The notes under the pieces: model-generated
What the model was told of the DNA's origin: nothing
What the model saw: only the letters and a program-made list of their open reading frames with translations
Databases searched by the model: none
Origin: JACVRW01 sp040509755
Lineage (GTDB): Bacteria; Actinomycetota; Thermoleophilia; Solirubrobacterales; Thermoleophilaceae
NCBI GenBank assembly: GCA_040509755.1
Contig: JBEVKF010000126.1
Span: 1 to 64,000, forward strand
Reading direction: 5' to 3'
DNA: 64,000 bases
Position numbers and translations under genes: made by a program
Shown here: one piece after another, positions 24,210 through 32,170 of the stretch
Position numbering within the stretch: position 1 is the first letter of the stretch
How the letters are laid out: the number at the start of each line of letters is the position of its first letter

Positions 24210-24210
24210 T
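24205..24210 (+). promoter_or_regulatory. -10 element TATGCT for the membrane protein at 24219
   Basis: TATGCT is followed by 8 nt and ATG 24219. Five of its six bases lie inside the palindrome 24196-24209, so a bound repressor would block it. Confidence 0.5.
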
Positions 24211-24218
24211 ACCGGGAA

Positions 24219-24938
24219 ATGGCAGCGCCCGTGCAAGACCCCTCGCGCGCGGACTCCGATGACTCGCGCGTGGACTCCGATAAGCCGCGCGGCAACTCGG
24301 ACCGCTACGAGGCGCTGCCCAGCGTAGCTGCGCTTCCCGGGTGGATCTGGCGGCGCCTCCCCCGCGCCGCCAAGGTGGCGCTGGCTCTTCTCGCGCTCGC
24401 CGCCGTCGGTCTCGTGATCTTGCTGAGCCCCGGGATCGACGACGCCAAGGACAAGCGCCGGCAGGCTGAGTCGGAGCGTCTCTCGCGCCTGCGTGAGCAG
24501 CGCGTGGCAAGGCAGCGCGAAGAGCAGCGGCCGCGCGTCCGCAGAGCCGAGCCCGCCGGGGCGGACCTCGCGGCCCGGGCCGCGCTGCTGGGCACGGTCC
24601 GCACGGCCGTGGAACGCGACGCGCGCCGGCGCGTGGCCGCCGGCACCCTGGAGGGGCCGATCCGGCGCGTGACCTGCGAGCGCTATCCCCGCAGTCTCGA
24701 CAACCCTGGGGCGCACCTCGACCCGGGTCGCTCCGCCGGGCGCTACTCCTGCCTCGCCATCACGGCCGACGTGCCCGGCGGCGAGGGCTCGAGCTCCTCG
24801 GCGATCGGGCATCCATACCGCGCAAGGATCGACTTTGTCTCCGGGCGTTATGCGTTCTGCAAGGTCAGCGGCCGCCCCGGCGAGGGCTCGATCGACTCCC
24901 CGATGGTGACCGTGCCGCGCGTCTGCGGCGGACGCTGA
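24219..24938 (+). CDS. Single-span membrane protein with Cys-containing outer domain
   Basis: A 239-residue protein of unknown function. A polar N terminus of about 50 residues leads to one transmembrane helix (about 51-72), then an Arg/Glu-rich helix of about 45 residues, then a C-terminal domain with four Cys (in RVTCERYP, RYSCLAIT, YAFCKVSG and PRVCGG), probably two disulfides outside the cell. No family is recognised. It faces the MarR gene across a shared palindromic promoter, so it may be its target. Confidence 0.75.
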   Translation: MAAPVQDPSRADSDDSRVDSDKPRGNSDRYEALPSVAALPGWIWRRLPRAAKVALALLALAAVGLVILLSPGIDDAKDKRRQAESERLSRLREQRVARQREEQRPRVRRAEPAGADLAARAALLGTVRTAVERDARRRVAAGTLEGPIRRVTCERYPRSLDNPGAHLDPGRSAGRYSCLAITADVPGGEGSSSSAIGHPYRARIDFVSGRYAFCKVSGRPGEGSIDSPMVTVPRVCGGR

Positions 24939-24966
24939 CCCCGCCGTCGGGCAGACTTCCCGGCCG

Positions 24967-25590
24967 ATGGCCAAGAGCCCCGACCGCCGCCTGGACGAGG
25001 CAGCCCTCGACAGCGATCCCGGAGCGCTGTTCGCACGCTGGTTCGAGGAGGCACGCGCCCACACCGCGGGCGAGCCCGAGGCGGTCGCCCTCGCCACGGC
25101 AACGCCGGACGGAGCGCCCTCTGCCCGCATGGTGCTCAACAAGGGCTTCGACGAGCGCGGATTCCTCTTCTTTACGAACTACGAAAGCCGCAAGGCGGAC
25201 GAGCTGGAGGCCAACCCGCATGCAGCGCTCCTGTTCCACTGGCCCGAGCTGGGACGCCAGGTGCGAATCGAGGGCCCGGTGGAGCGCGTGTCGCGCGAGG
25301 AGACCGAGGCCTACGTGCGCAGCCGCTCGCGCGAGAGCCGCCTGAGCGCGCTGGCCTCCCCGCAGAGCAGGCGCGTCGAGAGCCGAGAATGGCTCGAGCA
25401 GCGCGTGGCCGCGCTCGACCGCGAGCACCCCGGTGAGGAGCTACCGGTCAGCGAGGACTGGGGCGGCTACCGGCTCGAGCCGGCCGCCTGGGAGTTCTGG
25501 CAGCACCGCCCAAACCGCCTTCACGACCGCTTCCGCTATCTGCCGGGCGCGCCCACGGGCGGCTGGAGGATCGAGCGCCTCGGGCCCTAG
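24967..25590 (+). CDS. pdxH: Pyridoxamine 5'-phosphate oxidase
   Basis: FMN enzyme that oxidises pyridoxamine or pyridoxine 5'-phosphate to PLP. The 207-residue length is typical. Landmarks are ARMVLNKGFDERGFLFFTNYESRKADEL (FMN and substrate contacts), ALLFHWPELGRQVRIEG, the SPQSR-type segment ASPQSRRVESREWLE, and the C-terminal GGYRLEPAAWEFWQH and LHDRFRY. All are intact. The product PLP is the cofactor of DapL. ATG at 24967, 28 bp after the previous gene. A two-stage hairpin follows the stop by 11 nt. Confidence 0.95.
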   Translation: MAKSPDRRLDEAALDSDPGALFARWFEEARAHTAGEPEAVALATATPDGAPSARMVLNKGFDERGFLFFTNYESRKADELEANPHAALLFHWPELGRQVRIEGPVERVSREETEAYVRSRSRESRLSALASPQSRRVESREWLEQRVAALDREHPGEELPVSEDWGGYRLEPAAWEFWQHRPNRLHDRFRYLPGAPTGGWRIERLGP

Positions 25591-25601
25591 CCGCGCGCAC
25601 C

Positions 25602-25640
25602 GTCCTGCCCTGTGGTTGCAGAGCGACCACAAACCAGGAC
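25602..25640 (+). terminator. Two-stage hairpin after pdxH
   Basis: The outer stem GTCCTG/CAGGAC (25602-25607 with 25635-25640), a 3x3 internal loop, and an inner 9-bp stem (25611-25619 with 25623-25631, one G-T pair) close a three-base AGA loop. It begins 11 nt after the pdxH stop, the right place for a terminator. There is no T-run. The rest of the gap to 25705 shows only a possible weak promoter (TAGAAA) for the SDR gene. Confidence 0.6.
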
Positions 25641-25705
25641 AGTGCGTGATTTCGGCCGAACGGGCGAGCGCGGGCAGACCTCAACTGCCTGCTAGAAAAC
25701 CCGGC

Positions 25706-26398
25706 ATGGCCAACGAACCAGTTATCGTGATCACCGGAGCAAGCACCGGCATCGGCGCCGCCACCGCGCGCCGCGCGGTCGAGTTCGGATACCGCGTGGT
25801 CCTGGCCGCGCGCTCGGAGGACAAGCTGAACGCGCTCGCGGACGAGCTCGGCGGCGAGGAGAGGGCGATCGCGATCCGCTGCGACGTCACGAGCTGGGAG
25901 GACCAGCAGGCGCTCGTCGCGCAGACGCTCGAGCGCTTCGGCCGGCTCGATGTCTTCTTCGCCAACGCGGGCTTCGGCGCGGCGCGCGGCTTTCTGGAGG
26001 AGTCCGTCGAGCACTGGAAGTCGATGATCGACACCAATGTGTACGGCGCCGCCCTCTCGATTCGCGCCTGCCTCGAGCACTTCAAGGCCCAGAACGCCGG
26101 GCACGTGCTCCTGACGAGCTCGGTCGCCGGGCGCCGGGTGCTGCCGGGCTCGCTCTACTCGTGCACCAAGTGGGCCGTGACGGCGATGGGCGAGGCGCTG
26201 CGGCAGGAGATCGCCAAGACCCAGATCAAGGTGACCCTGATCGAGCCCGGAATGGTCGACACGCCCTTCTTCGACGACAGCCCGACCGGCGCTCTCGAGG
26301 CCGACGACATCGCCCGAGCGGTCATGTTTGCCCTCACCCAGCCGCCGCACGTGGACGTAAACGAAGTGCTGATCCGCCCGATCAACCAGCCCACCTGA
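25706..26398 (+). CDS. Short-chain dehydrogenase/reductase
   Basis: A classical SDR of 230 residues, NAD(P)-dependent. The cofactor motif is TGASTGIGAATARR, the structural motif is NAGFGAARG, the catalytic Ser is in LLTSSVAGRR, and the Tyr/Lys pair is in YSCTKWAV. The variable substrate region does not allow a substrate call. ATG at 25706. It converges on the TIR gene with a 60-bp gap that holds only a weak inverted repeat (26407-26412 with 26441-26446). Confidence 0.92.
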   Translation: MANEPVIVITGASTGIGAATARRAVEFGYRVVLAARSEDKLNALADELGGEERAIAIRCDVTSWEDQQALVAQTLERFGRLDVFFANAGFGAARGFLEESVEHWKSMIDTNVYGAALSIRACLEHFKAQNAGHVLLTSSVAGRRVLPGSLYSCTKWAVTAMGEALRQEIAKTQIKVTLIEPGMVDTPFFDDSPTGALEADDIARAVMFALTQPPHVDVNEVLIRPINQPT

Positions 26399-26458
26399 CG
26401 GGGTCACTCCGACGCCGGCTGGGTATCTACGGCAAGTGCCTCGGAGCTCGCCTTTACC

Positions 26459-26979
26459 TCAATTCCCCGTTACCGCGCCCGCGGTCTCAATCCCCACCGC
26501 GCTCGTGAGAACGCGGCTTCGATCCGAGCTGTCTGAGCTTCCGATCGCTGCGACCAGGAGGTCTGTGTCGTAATCCCATCGCTCATCCGTGACCTCGTGA
26601 GCCTGCCAGTCCACAAGTCCGGTTAGCTCGGAAGGTAACTCGCTCGTTCGAGGCGCACGGGCACCCCCGACAAGCACGGGGATGATCGGGAGGCCGCCGT
26701 CGAGAGCCATCTCCAGTTCGAGTTGCAGCCAGTCGTCGGCGTCCGGGCTCTCTCGGCCGCGAGCCTTGAGTTCCGCCGCCCAGCTCGGCCCGATGATCGC
26801 AATGAGCACGTCGGAGGTGTCGACGGCGTCACGGATCACCTGGCGCCACTGCTGGCCGGGTCTGATACGCAGGTCCATGAACGCCGAGTCGGCCCCGAAA
26901 TGACCGGCGAGCTTCTCCTTGATGCCGCGCGCATATGGGGTGTCCGGCCGCGGCGGTAGGAAATGAAGATGCGTGCCAT
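26459..26979 (-). pseudogene. TIR-domain protein gene broken by a one-base frameshift
   Basis: From ATG 26979 the first ten codons read MARIFISYRR, the usual start of a bacterial TIR domain. The continuation, T-P-Y-A-R-G-I-K-E-K-L-A-G-H-F, lies in another frame, reached only if one base is added near 26942-26949 (CGGACACC where CGGGACACC would give R-D-T-P). The rest then reads through FMDLRIRPGQQWRQ, LIAIIGPSW, the Glu-bearing DDWLQLELEMAL and PIIPVLVGG to a stop at 26459, about 173 residues in all. TIR domains often cleave NAD+ in defence or signalling. Codon use is less GC-rich at position three than in neighbours, suggesting transfer. Natural decay or a sequencing slip in a G-run are both possible. 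Confidence 0.75.
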
Positions 26980-27075
26980 CGACAGTTGCCCTTGCCGACG
27001 CTACGCCCCCGTCGCCGGTCGGTCAACCAGACCGAGAGGGGCGTGATTGGTGCCGGGAACGTCCACGGTCGCTCG

Positions 27076-27081
27076 TAGCCT
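27076..27081 (+). promoter_or_regulatory. -10 element TAGCCT for dinB
   Basis: TAGCCT is followed by 6 nt and the GTG start at 27088. I saw no actinobacterial LexA box in the 108-bp gap upstream. Confidence 0.5.
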
Positions 27082-27087
27082 TGTCGT

Positions 27088-28164
27088 GTGAGCCGGACCC
27101 ACGGCAGTCACGTCTATGCACACCTCGACATGGACGCGTTCTATGTGACCGTCGAGCTGCAGCGCCGCCCCGAGCTGCGCGGCAAGCCGGTGGTCGTCGC
27201 CGGCTCGAGCCCGCGCGCCGTGGTCACGACCGCCAGCTATGAGGCGCGACGCTTCGGCATCTTCTCCGCCACTCCGGCGGAGCGCGCTCGCAGGCTCTGT
27301 CCCGACGCGATCTTCATCCCGCCGGACTTCGAGAGCTACCGGGCCCGCTCCCGCGAGGTGATGGCCGTGCTGCGCGCGCATGTCGAGCGCGTGGAGGTCG
27401 TGGGGCTCGACGAGGCCTACCTCGATCTCAGCGGCTTCGAGCGCCACCGCGCCGCCGCGCGCCGGATCAAGGCGGCCGTGACCGAGCGCACCGGGCTCGG
27501 CTGCTCCATCGGCATCGGGCCGAGCAAGCTCGTGGCCAAGGTGGCCTCGGACGCCGAGAAGCCCGACGGCTTCGTGGAGCTGACCGCCGACCAGGCCCGC
27601 GAGCGCTTCGCCGGCTCGCCACCGGGGCTCGTGCCCGGCATCGGCCCAAAGACCGCCCAGCGCCTCGAGCGCCAGGGCATAGCCACCCTCGGCCGCCTGG
27701 CCGAGACGCCGGAAAGCCTGCTCGCCGACTGGTTCGGCGCGCGGCTCGGCCCATATCTCGGTCGCCTCGCGCGCTTCGAGGACGATCGCCTCATCGAAAC
27801 CGAGCACACCGCCAAGTCCGAGTCGCGCGAGACTACCTTCGACCGCGACCTGCGCGGGGTCGGCGAGCTCGAGCCCCACCTGCGCCGGCTCACCGAGCAG
27901 CTTTGCTCGACCCTGGTCGAGCACGAGCGCCGCGGGCGCACCATCGGGATCAAGGTGCGATATGACGACTTCTCGATCGTCACGCGCGCCCGCTCGCTCC
28001 CCGCGCCGGTCAGTGATCTGGACACGATCTGGGACGTGGCCGTGGACCTGCTGCGGCGCCTCGAGCCGCCGCGGCCCGTTCGCCTGATCGGCGTGCGCGT
28101 GGCAGGGCTCGACGAGCAGGCGGAGCCGGTCGCGCCCAGGGATCAGCTTAGTCTTTCGCTCTAG
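27088..28164 (+). CDS. dinB: DNA polymerase IV (Y family)
   Basis: Translesion polymerase of 358 residues. Catalytic acidic residues are in HLDMDAFYVTVE and in VEVVGLDEAYLDL. GIGPSKLVAKVASDAEKPDG and the helix-hairpin-helix VPGIGPKTAQRLERQG follow. The little-finger domain carries SRETTFDRDL. The C-terminal QLSLSL resembles the sliding-clamp binding motif, so this copy is probably clamp-dependent. The TAGCCT box 6 nt before the GTG at 27088 suggests a leaderless message. No SOS operator was seen, so damage control is not supported. Confidence 0.95.
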   Translation: MSRTHGSHVYAHLDMDAFYVTVELQRRPELRGKPVVVAGSSPRAVVTTASYEARRFGIFSATPAERARRLCPDAIFIPPDFESYRARSREVMAVLRAHVERVEVVGLDEAYLDLSGFERHRAAARRIKAAVTERTGLGCSIGIGPSKLVAKVASDAEKPDGFVELTADQARERFAGSPPGLVPGIGPKTAQRLERQGIATLGRLAETPESLLADWFGARLGPYLGRLARFEDDRLIETEHTAKSESRETTFDRDLRGVGELEPHLRRLTEQLCSTLVEHERRGRTIGIKVRYDDFSIVTRARSLPAPVSDLDTIWDVAVDLLRRLEPPRPVRLIGVRVAGLDEQAEPVAPRDQLSLSL

Positions 28165-28174
28165 GCGATTGCGC

Positions 28175-28180
28175 TAACTT
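28175..28180 (+). promoter_or_regulatory. -10 element TAACTT for the WS/DGAT gene
   Basis: TAACTT is followed by 6 nt and ATG 28187. It lies in the 22-bp gap after dinB and would start a leaderless message. Confidence 0.48.
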
Positions 28181-28186
28181 CGAGGC

Positions 28187-29608
28187 ATGGCCACCGACCG
28201 TCTGACCGGGCTCGACGCCTCGTTCCTGCACCTCGAGGACGCCTCCTCGCACATGCACGTGGCGTCCGTGATGATCTTCGAGGGGCCACCTCCCCCCTAC
28301 GACGAGCTGCTCGAGGCCTTCGAGGGCCGCATGGGGCTCGTGCCGCGCTACCGCCAGCGGCTCGCCTTCGTGCCGTTCGGCCAGGGCAGGCCGCGCTGGG
28401 TCGACGATCCCCATCTGAACCTGCGCTACCACGTACGCTCGAGCGCCCTCCCCTCCCCCGGGTCCGAGGACCAGCTCAAGGATCTCGCCGGCCGGGTGCT
28501 CTCCCAGCAGCTCGACCGCGACAAGCCGCTCTGGGAGGTCTGGCTGGTCGAGGGTCTCGAGGACGACCGCTTCGCCGTGCTCTCGAAGACCCATCACGCA
28601 CTCGTGGACGGCGTCTCGGGCGTCGACATCCTGTCGGTTCTGTTCGACACCTCGCGCGAGCCGGCAGCCCCCGCCGACCGCGGTGAGCGCTGGCTTCCGA
28701 GCCCGCTTCCCAGCCGCTCCCAGCTGCTCGCGGAGGCGCTGCTCGAACGCGCGACGATCCCGGGCGAGATCACTCGGTCGGTGCGTGCCATTCTGCGCGG
28801 CCCGCGCCGCATTCTCTCCGGGGCGCGCGATGCCGCCGTCGGTGTTGGCGCGATGGCCTGGGCGGGGTTCAACCCGGCGCCCTCGAGCCCCTACAACAAG
28901 GACATCGGACCGCATCGGCGCTTCACCTGGGTGCGCGCCGACCTGCGCGACATCAAGGCGATCAAGGGCGCGCTGGGCGGCACGGTCAACGACGTCGTGC
29001 TCGCCACCGTGGCGGGCGCGCTCGGCAAGCACCTGCGCCGGCGCGGCCAGAACACCGACGGCCTGGAGCTCAAGGCGATGGTCCCGGTGAGCGTGCGCCA
29101 GGACGCGGAGCGAGGTGCGCTCGGCAACCGCGTGGCGGCGATGATGGCCCCGCTGCCGGTCTGGTGCCAGGAGCCGGTCGCGCGGCTCGACATCGTGCGC
29201 GAGGAGCTCAAGGGGCTCAAGTCGGGCAGCCAGGCGGTGGGTGCCCAGGTACTCACCGACCTGTCGGGCTTCGCGCCGCCCAACATCATGGGACAGGCGT
29301 CGCGACTCATGTCACGCCAGCGCTTCTTCAACCTCGTTGTGACGAACGTGCCCGGCCCTCAGTTCCCGCTCTACCTGCTCGGAAGGCGGATGCTCGACCC
29401 GTTCCCGATGGTGCCGCTGGCAAGCGGCCAGGGCCTCGGCGTCGCGCTGCTGTCCTACGACGGGCGGATCAACTTCGGGCTCGTCGGCGACTTCGACCTG
29501 CTCTGGGACCTGGACGACTTCGCGCGCGACGTGGAGGACTCGCTCGCCGAGCTGGCCGCCGAAGCGGGCGTCGAGCTGCGCGCGCTCGAGCCCGCGGAGC
29601 GCGTGTGA
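28187..29608 (+). CDS. Wax ester synthase/diacylglycerol acyltransferase (WS/DGAT)
   Basis: A 473-residue acyltransferase that esterifies diacylglycerol or fatty alcohols with acyl-CoA, making triacylglycerol or wax esters. The catalytic H-H-x-x-x-D-G is intact in KTHHALVDGVSG. Other family blocks are LTGLDASFLHLED at the N terminus, GTVNDVVLATVAGAL, MVPVSVR, and VTNVPGPQFPLYLLGRRM near the C terminus. It acts at the inner membrane face. With the acyl-CoA ligase and CdsA elsewhere in the window it points to active lipid metabolism. Its stop overlaps the next start in GTGA. Confidence 0.93.
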   Translation: MATDRLTGLDASFLHLEDASSHMHVASVMIFEGPPPPYDELLEAFEGRMGLVPRYRQRLAFVPFGQGRPRWVDDPHLNLRYHVRSSALPSPGSEDQLKDLAGRVLSQQLDRDKPLWEVWLVEGLEDDRFAVLSKTHHALVDGVSGVDILSVLFDTSREPAAPADRGERWLPSPLPSRSQLLAEALLERATIPGEITRSVRAILRGPRRILSGARDAAVGVGAMAWAGFNPAPSSPYNKDIGPHRRFTWVRADLRDIKAIKGALGGTVNDVVLATVAGALGKHLRRRGQNTDGLELKAMVPVSVRQDAERGALGNRVAAMMAPLPVWCQEPVARLDIVREELKGLKSGSQAVGAQVLTDLSGFAPPNIMGQASRLMSRQRFFNLVVTNVPGPQFPLYLLGRRMLDPFPMVPLASGQGLGVALLSYDGRINFGLVGDFDLLWDLDDFARDVEDSLAELAAEAGVELRALEPAERV

Positions 29609-30090
29609 GGGATCGCCTCTCCGAGTGTGCCCGCGACCTCGGGCTGGAGCTGGACGTCCAGCGCCTCTCGGCGTCGACGCGCACGGTGAAGGATGCCGCG
29701 GTGGCCGTGGGCTGCTCGGAGTCCGAGATCGCCAAGGCGATCGTGTTCGTGGCCGACGGTGACCCGGTGGTGTGCATCGCCTCGGGCCGCCATCGCATCG
29801 ATACCGCCAAGCTGGCGGACGTGCTCGACGTGGCCGAGGTGCGCCAGGCCGCGGCCGACGAGGTCCGCGCCGCCACCGGCTTCGCGATCGGCGGCGTGCC
29901 GCCGTTCGGCCACGACCTGCCGATCATCTTCGACGAGTCGCTGCTCGAGCACGAGCGCGTCTGGGCCGCCGCGGGCGACCCTCACAGCCTCTTCTGCGTC
30001 GATCCGCATGAGCTTGCCCGCTGCGTGAAGGCGCGGGTCGTCGCGGTCGCCGACGATGGTCAGCCGGTTGCGGGCCAGGACGGCCGATAG
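29605..30090 (+). CDS. YbaK/EbsC-type aminoacyl-tRNA deacylase
   Basis: A 161-residue stand-alone editing domain related to the insertion domain of ProRS. Family members hydrolyse mischarged tRNA such as Cys-tRNA(Pro) or Ala-tRNA(Pro). Visible blocks are VAVGCSESEIAKAIVF with the conserved Lys, SGRHRIDTAKLADVL, and ATGFAIGGVPPFGH with the Gly-rich G-G-x-P-P-x-G-H loop. GTG at 29605 overlaps the WS/DGAT stop in GTGA. The proS gene of the window has its own editing insert, so this is a second, trans-acting layer. Substrate is unproven. Confidence 0.88.
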   Translation: MRDRLSECARDLGLELDVQRLSASTRTVKDAAVAVGCSESEIAKAIVFVADGDPVVCIASGRHRIDTAKLADVLDVAEVRQAAADEVRAATGFAIGGVPPFGHDLPIIFDESLLEHERVWAAAGDPHSLFCVDPHELARCVKARVVAVADDGQPVAGQDGR

Positions 30091-30668
30091 CCGGCGTCCG
30101 GGCGAAGACTGTCGAGGATGCCCCAGGCCTCCGCGGCAGCCTGCCGCGTCGCCTCGGGACCTTTCCTGACCAGCGTATGGAAGTGGCGTCCGGAATCGGA
30201 GAAGTTGCGCCAGTGAATCATCGTCCCCCGGGGTTCGCCACAGCCAGGCCCGGCAGGTTCGGCTTCCTCGACGGGCGCAAACCCTTCGGGTCTAGGCGGG
30301 AAATCCGACCAGGCAGAGTCGCGGTCACCGCGGCGCTCCCACACGGTCACGACTACATCGTTCGAGCCCATGCCGACGCCGCCCGCCCCAGCAAACGCAT
30401 CGCAGTTGGTGGGCTGCCAGCGCAGCGCGACCGTTCCCACCGAGAACAGCTCGCGCGGCTCGCTGATTCGTGACAGCTGCTCCGTTGCTATCTGCCACGA
30501 GCTCGGAAAGCTGACGCTGTAGCCGTGAGCCGGGTCCGAGACGGTCGACCAGTCGGCGCGGGAGTAGCCGGTCCCTTGACCGTTGGCCGGCTGCTCGCCC
30601 TCGCCACACCCAACCACGACAACAACGACTGACACCGCGATCCCCCGTGCGAGAGTGAGAAAGGTCAT
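30060..30668 (-). CDS. Putative lipoprotein, unknown function
   Basis: A 202-residue exported protein with a hydrophobic start ending in VVVGC, a lipobox-like sequence. The mature part has a PsbP/Mog1-like look at GYSVSFPSSWQIATEQL, seen in many small actinobacterial lipoproteins, and further Cys at NCDAF and GCGEP. The start, 30668 (ATG), faces away from amt. Its 3' end overlaps the YbaK-type gene by 31 bp on the opposite strand. Function is not predictable. Confidence 0.72.
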   Translation of the reverse strand: MTFLTLARGIAVSVVVVVVGCGEGEQPANGQGTGYSRADWSTVSDPAHGYSVSFPSSWQIATEQLSRISEPRELFSVGTVALRWQPTNCDAFAGAGGVGMGSNDVVVTVWERRGDRDSAWSDFPPRPEGFAPVEEAEPAGPGCGEPRGTMIHWRNFSDSGRHFHTLVRKGPEATRQAAAEAWGILDSLRPDAGYRPSWPATG

Positions 30669-30770
30669 CGCCGATCAATACGGGCGGGTCCTCGACCGAA
30701 GTCCCGGTCCTCCCTCCGTACAAGGCGCCGACCCGAATCCTGTACAGCGGGCGAAAGACCCCGCGGCCGT

Positions 30771-30787
30771 CCTGATCGACGATCAGG
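30771..30787 (+). promoter_or_regulatory. 17-bp inverted repeat touching the amt start
   Basis: CCTGATC, a GAC spacer and GATCAGG form a perfect inverted repeat ending 3 nt before ATG 30791. As RNA it would fold a 7-bp hairpin over the ribosome landing site; as DNA it could be an operator. No Shine-Dalgarno sequence is visible. The rest of the 122-bp gap from 30669 shows nothing I can name. Confidence 0.45.
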
Positions 30788-30790
30788 GCC

Positions 30791-32170
30791 ATGGAGATCA
30801 CCATCAACGGCGAGGTTGTCCCGGCGATCGAGACGCTCTGGGTGGTCGTCGCCGCGATCCTCGTCATGTTCATGCAGGTCGGCTTCATGTTCCTCGAGAT
30901 CGGCTTCTCGCGGATGAAGAACGTCGGCACCGTCGTGCCCAAGATCCTGGCCAACTTCTCGATCGCGGCGCTCTGCTACTGGGCGGTCGGCTTCGCGCTG
31001 GCGTTCGGCGGGAGCGGCTGGTTCGCTGGAACCGAGGGCACCTTCCTCGGCACCACGGACAACGACCTCTTCCCCGCCCTGGCCTTCTCGAGCGCCACCG
31101 TGCCCGCCAAGTTCTTCTTCCAATTCGTCTTCTGCGCGGTGTCGCTCGCGATTGTGTGGGGCACAACGCTCGAGCGCATCAAGTTCGGCGCGTACCTGAT
31201 CTACGCCGTGATCTTCAGCGCCCTGATCTACCCGATCATCAGCCACTGGATCTTCGGCGGCGGCTGGTTGCAGGCGAACTTCGGCATGCAGGACTTCGCA
31301 GGCTCAACCGTCGTGCACCTGATCGGGGCGACAGGTGCGCTGGCCGCCCTGCTGCTGCTCGGCCCGCGTCACGGCAAGTACGGCAAGGACGGCACGCCGA
31401 ACGTGATCCCCGGTCACAACATGCCGCTGGTCGGTCTCGCGGTGCTCGTGCTCTGGTTCGGCTGGTTTGGCTTCAACGCGGGATCCACCCTGGGCGCGAT
31501 CGGCGGGCGCTTCGCCGAGGTGGCAGTGATCACCAACCTCGCTGCGGCGTCGGGCGTGCTCGGCGCGCTGCTCGTGAGCCACCTGCGCGTCAAGACGTTC
31601 GACATCGGCATGGCCGGCAACGGCGCGATCGCCGCTCTGGTGGCGATCACCGCCCCCTCGGGCTACGTCGAATACTGGGCCGCACCGATCATCGGCTTCG
31701 TGGCGGGCGGCGGCGTGGTCATCTGCATCATCGCCATCGACAAGCTGGTCGACGACCCCGTGGGAGCGCTCTCGGCGCACGGCGTGGCCGGAATCTGGGG
31801 CACGCTGGCCTGCGGCCTGTTCACCTCCCCACGGCTGGCCGAGCTCAACGGGATCGGCGAGGGCGGCCTGTTCTACACCGGCTCCTTCGAGCAGCTCGGC
31901 GTGCAGGCCCTCGGGATCGTCGCCGCGTTCACCTCGGTGTTCGTGGTCAGCTTCCTCGTCTTCTACGCGATCAGGGCTTCCCACGGCCTGCGCGTGAGCG
32001 AGGAGGACGAGCGCCGCGGCCTCGACATCGTCGAGCACGGCATGTGGGGCTATCCGGAGCAGTTCATGCCGGTGCCCGGGTCCGAGTACCACCCACCGAA
32101 CGTGCCGGGTGCGCGGGCGGGAGCGCTCGCCATGTCGCTCTCCGCACGCAGTCAGGAGGGACGGGTATGA
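30791..32170 (+). CDS. amt: Ammonium transporter Amt
   Basis: Integral membrane ammonium channel of 459 residues with about eleven transmembrane helices. The pore His pair is present in AGSTVVHLIGA and ALSAHGVAGIWG. Family signatures include GFMFLEIGFSRMKN, FGWFGFNAGS and NLAAASGVLGALL. The cytoplasmic C-terminal tail (ASHGLRVSEEDERRGLDIVEHGMWGY) has the conserved D-x-x-E-H-G, which couples gating to PII binding. The stop overlaps the glnK start in ATGA, so channel and regulator are made together. Confidence 0.95.
   Translation: MEITINGEVVPAIETLWVVVAAILVMFMQVGFMFLEIGFSRMKNVGTVVPKILANFSIAALCYWAVGFALAFGGSGWFAGTEGTFLGTTDNDLFPALAFSSATVPAKFFFQFVFCAVSLAIVWGTTLERIKFGAYLIYAVIFSALIYPIISHWIFGGGWLQANFGMQDFAGSTVVHLIGATGALAALLLLGPRHGKYGKDGTPNVIPGHNMPLVGLAVLVLWFGWFGFNAGSTLGAIGGRFAEVAVITNLAAASGVLGALLVSHLRVKTFDIGMAGNGAIAALVAITAPSGYVEYWAAPIIGFVAGGGVVICIIAIDKLVDDPVGALSAHGVAGIWGTLACGLFTSPRLAELNGIGEGGLFYTGSFEQLGVQALGIVAAFTSVFVVSFLVFYAIRASHGLRVSEEDERRGLDIVEHGMWGYPEQFMPVPGSEYHPPNVPGARAGALAMSLSARSQEGRV

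Noticed and set aside
26407..26446. Inverted repeat CTCCGA/TCGGAG after the SDR gene as a terminator
   Set aside because: Only 6 bp with a 28-nt loop; too weak to call.
26459..28164. TIR gene plus dinB as a defence island
   Set aside because: There is no effector partner, sensor, helicase or CBASS/Thoeris companion; the TIR gene is alone and broken, and dinB is a housekeeping polymerase.
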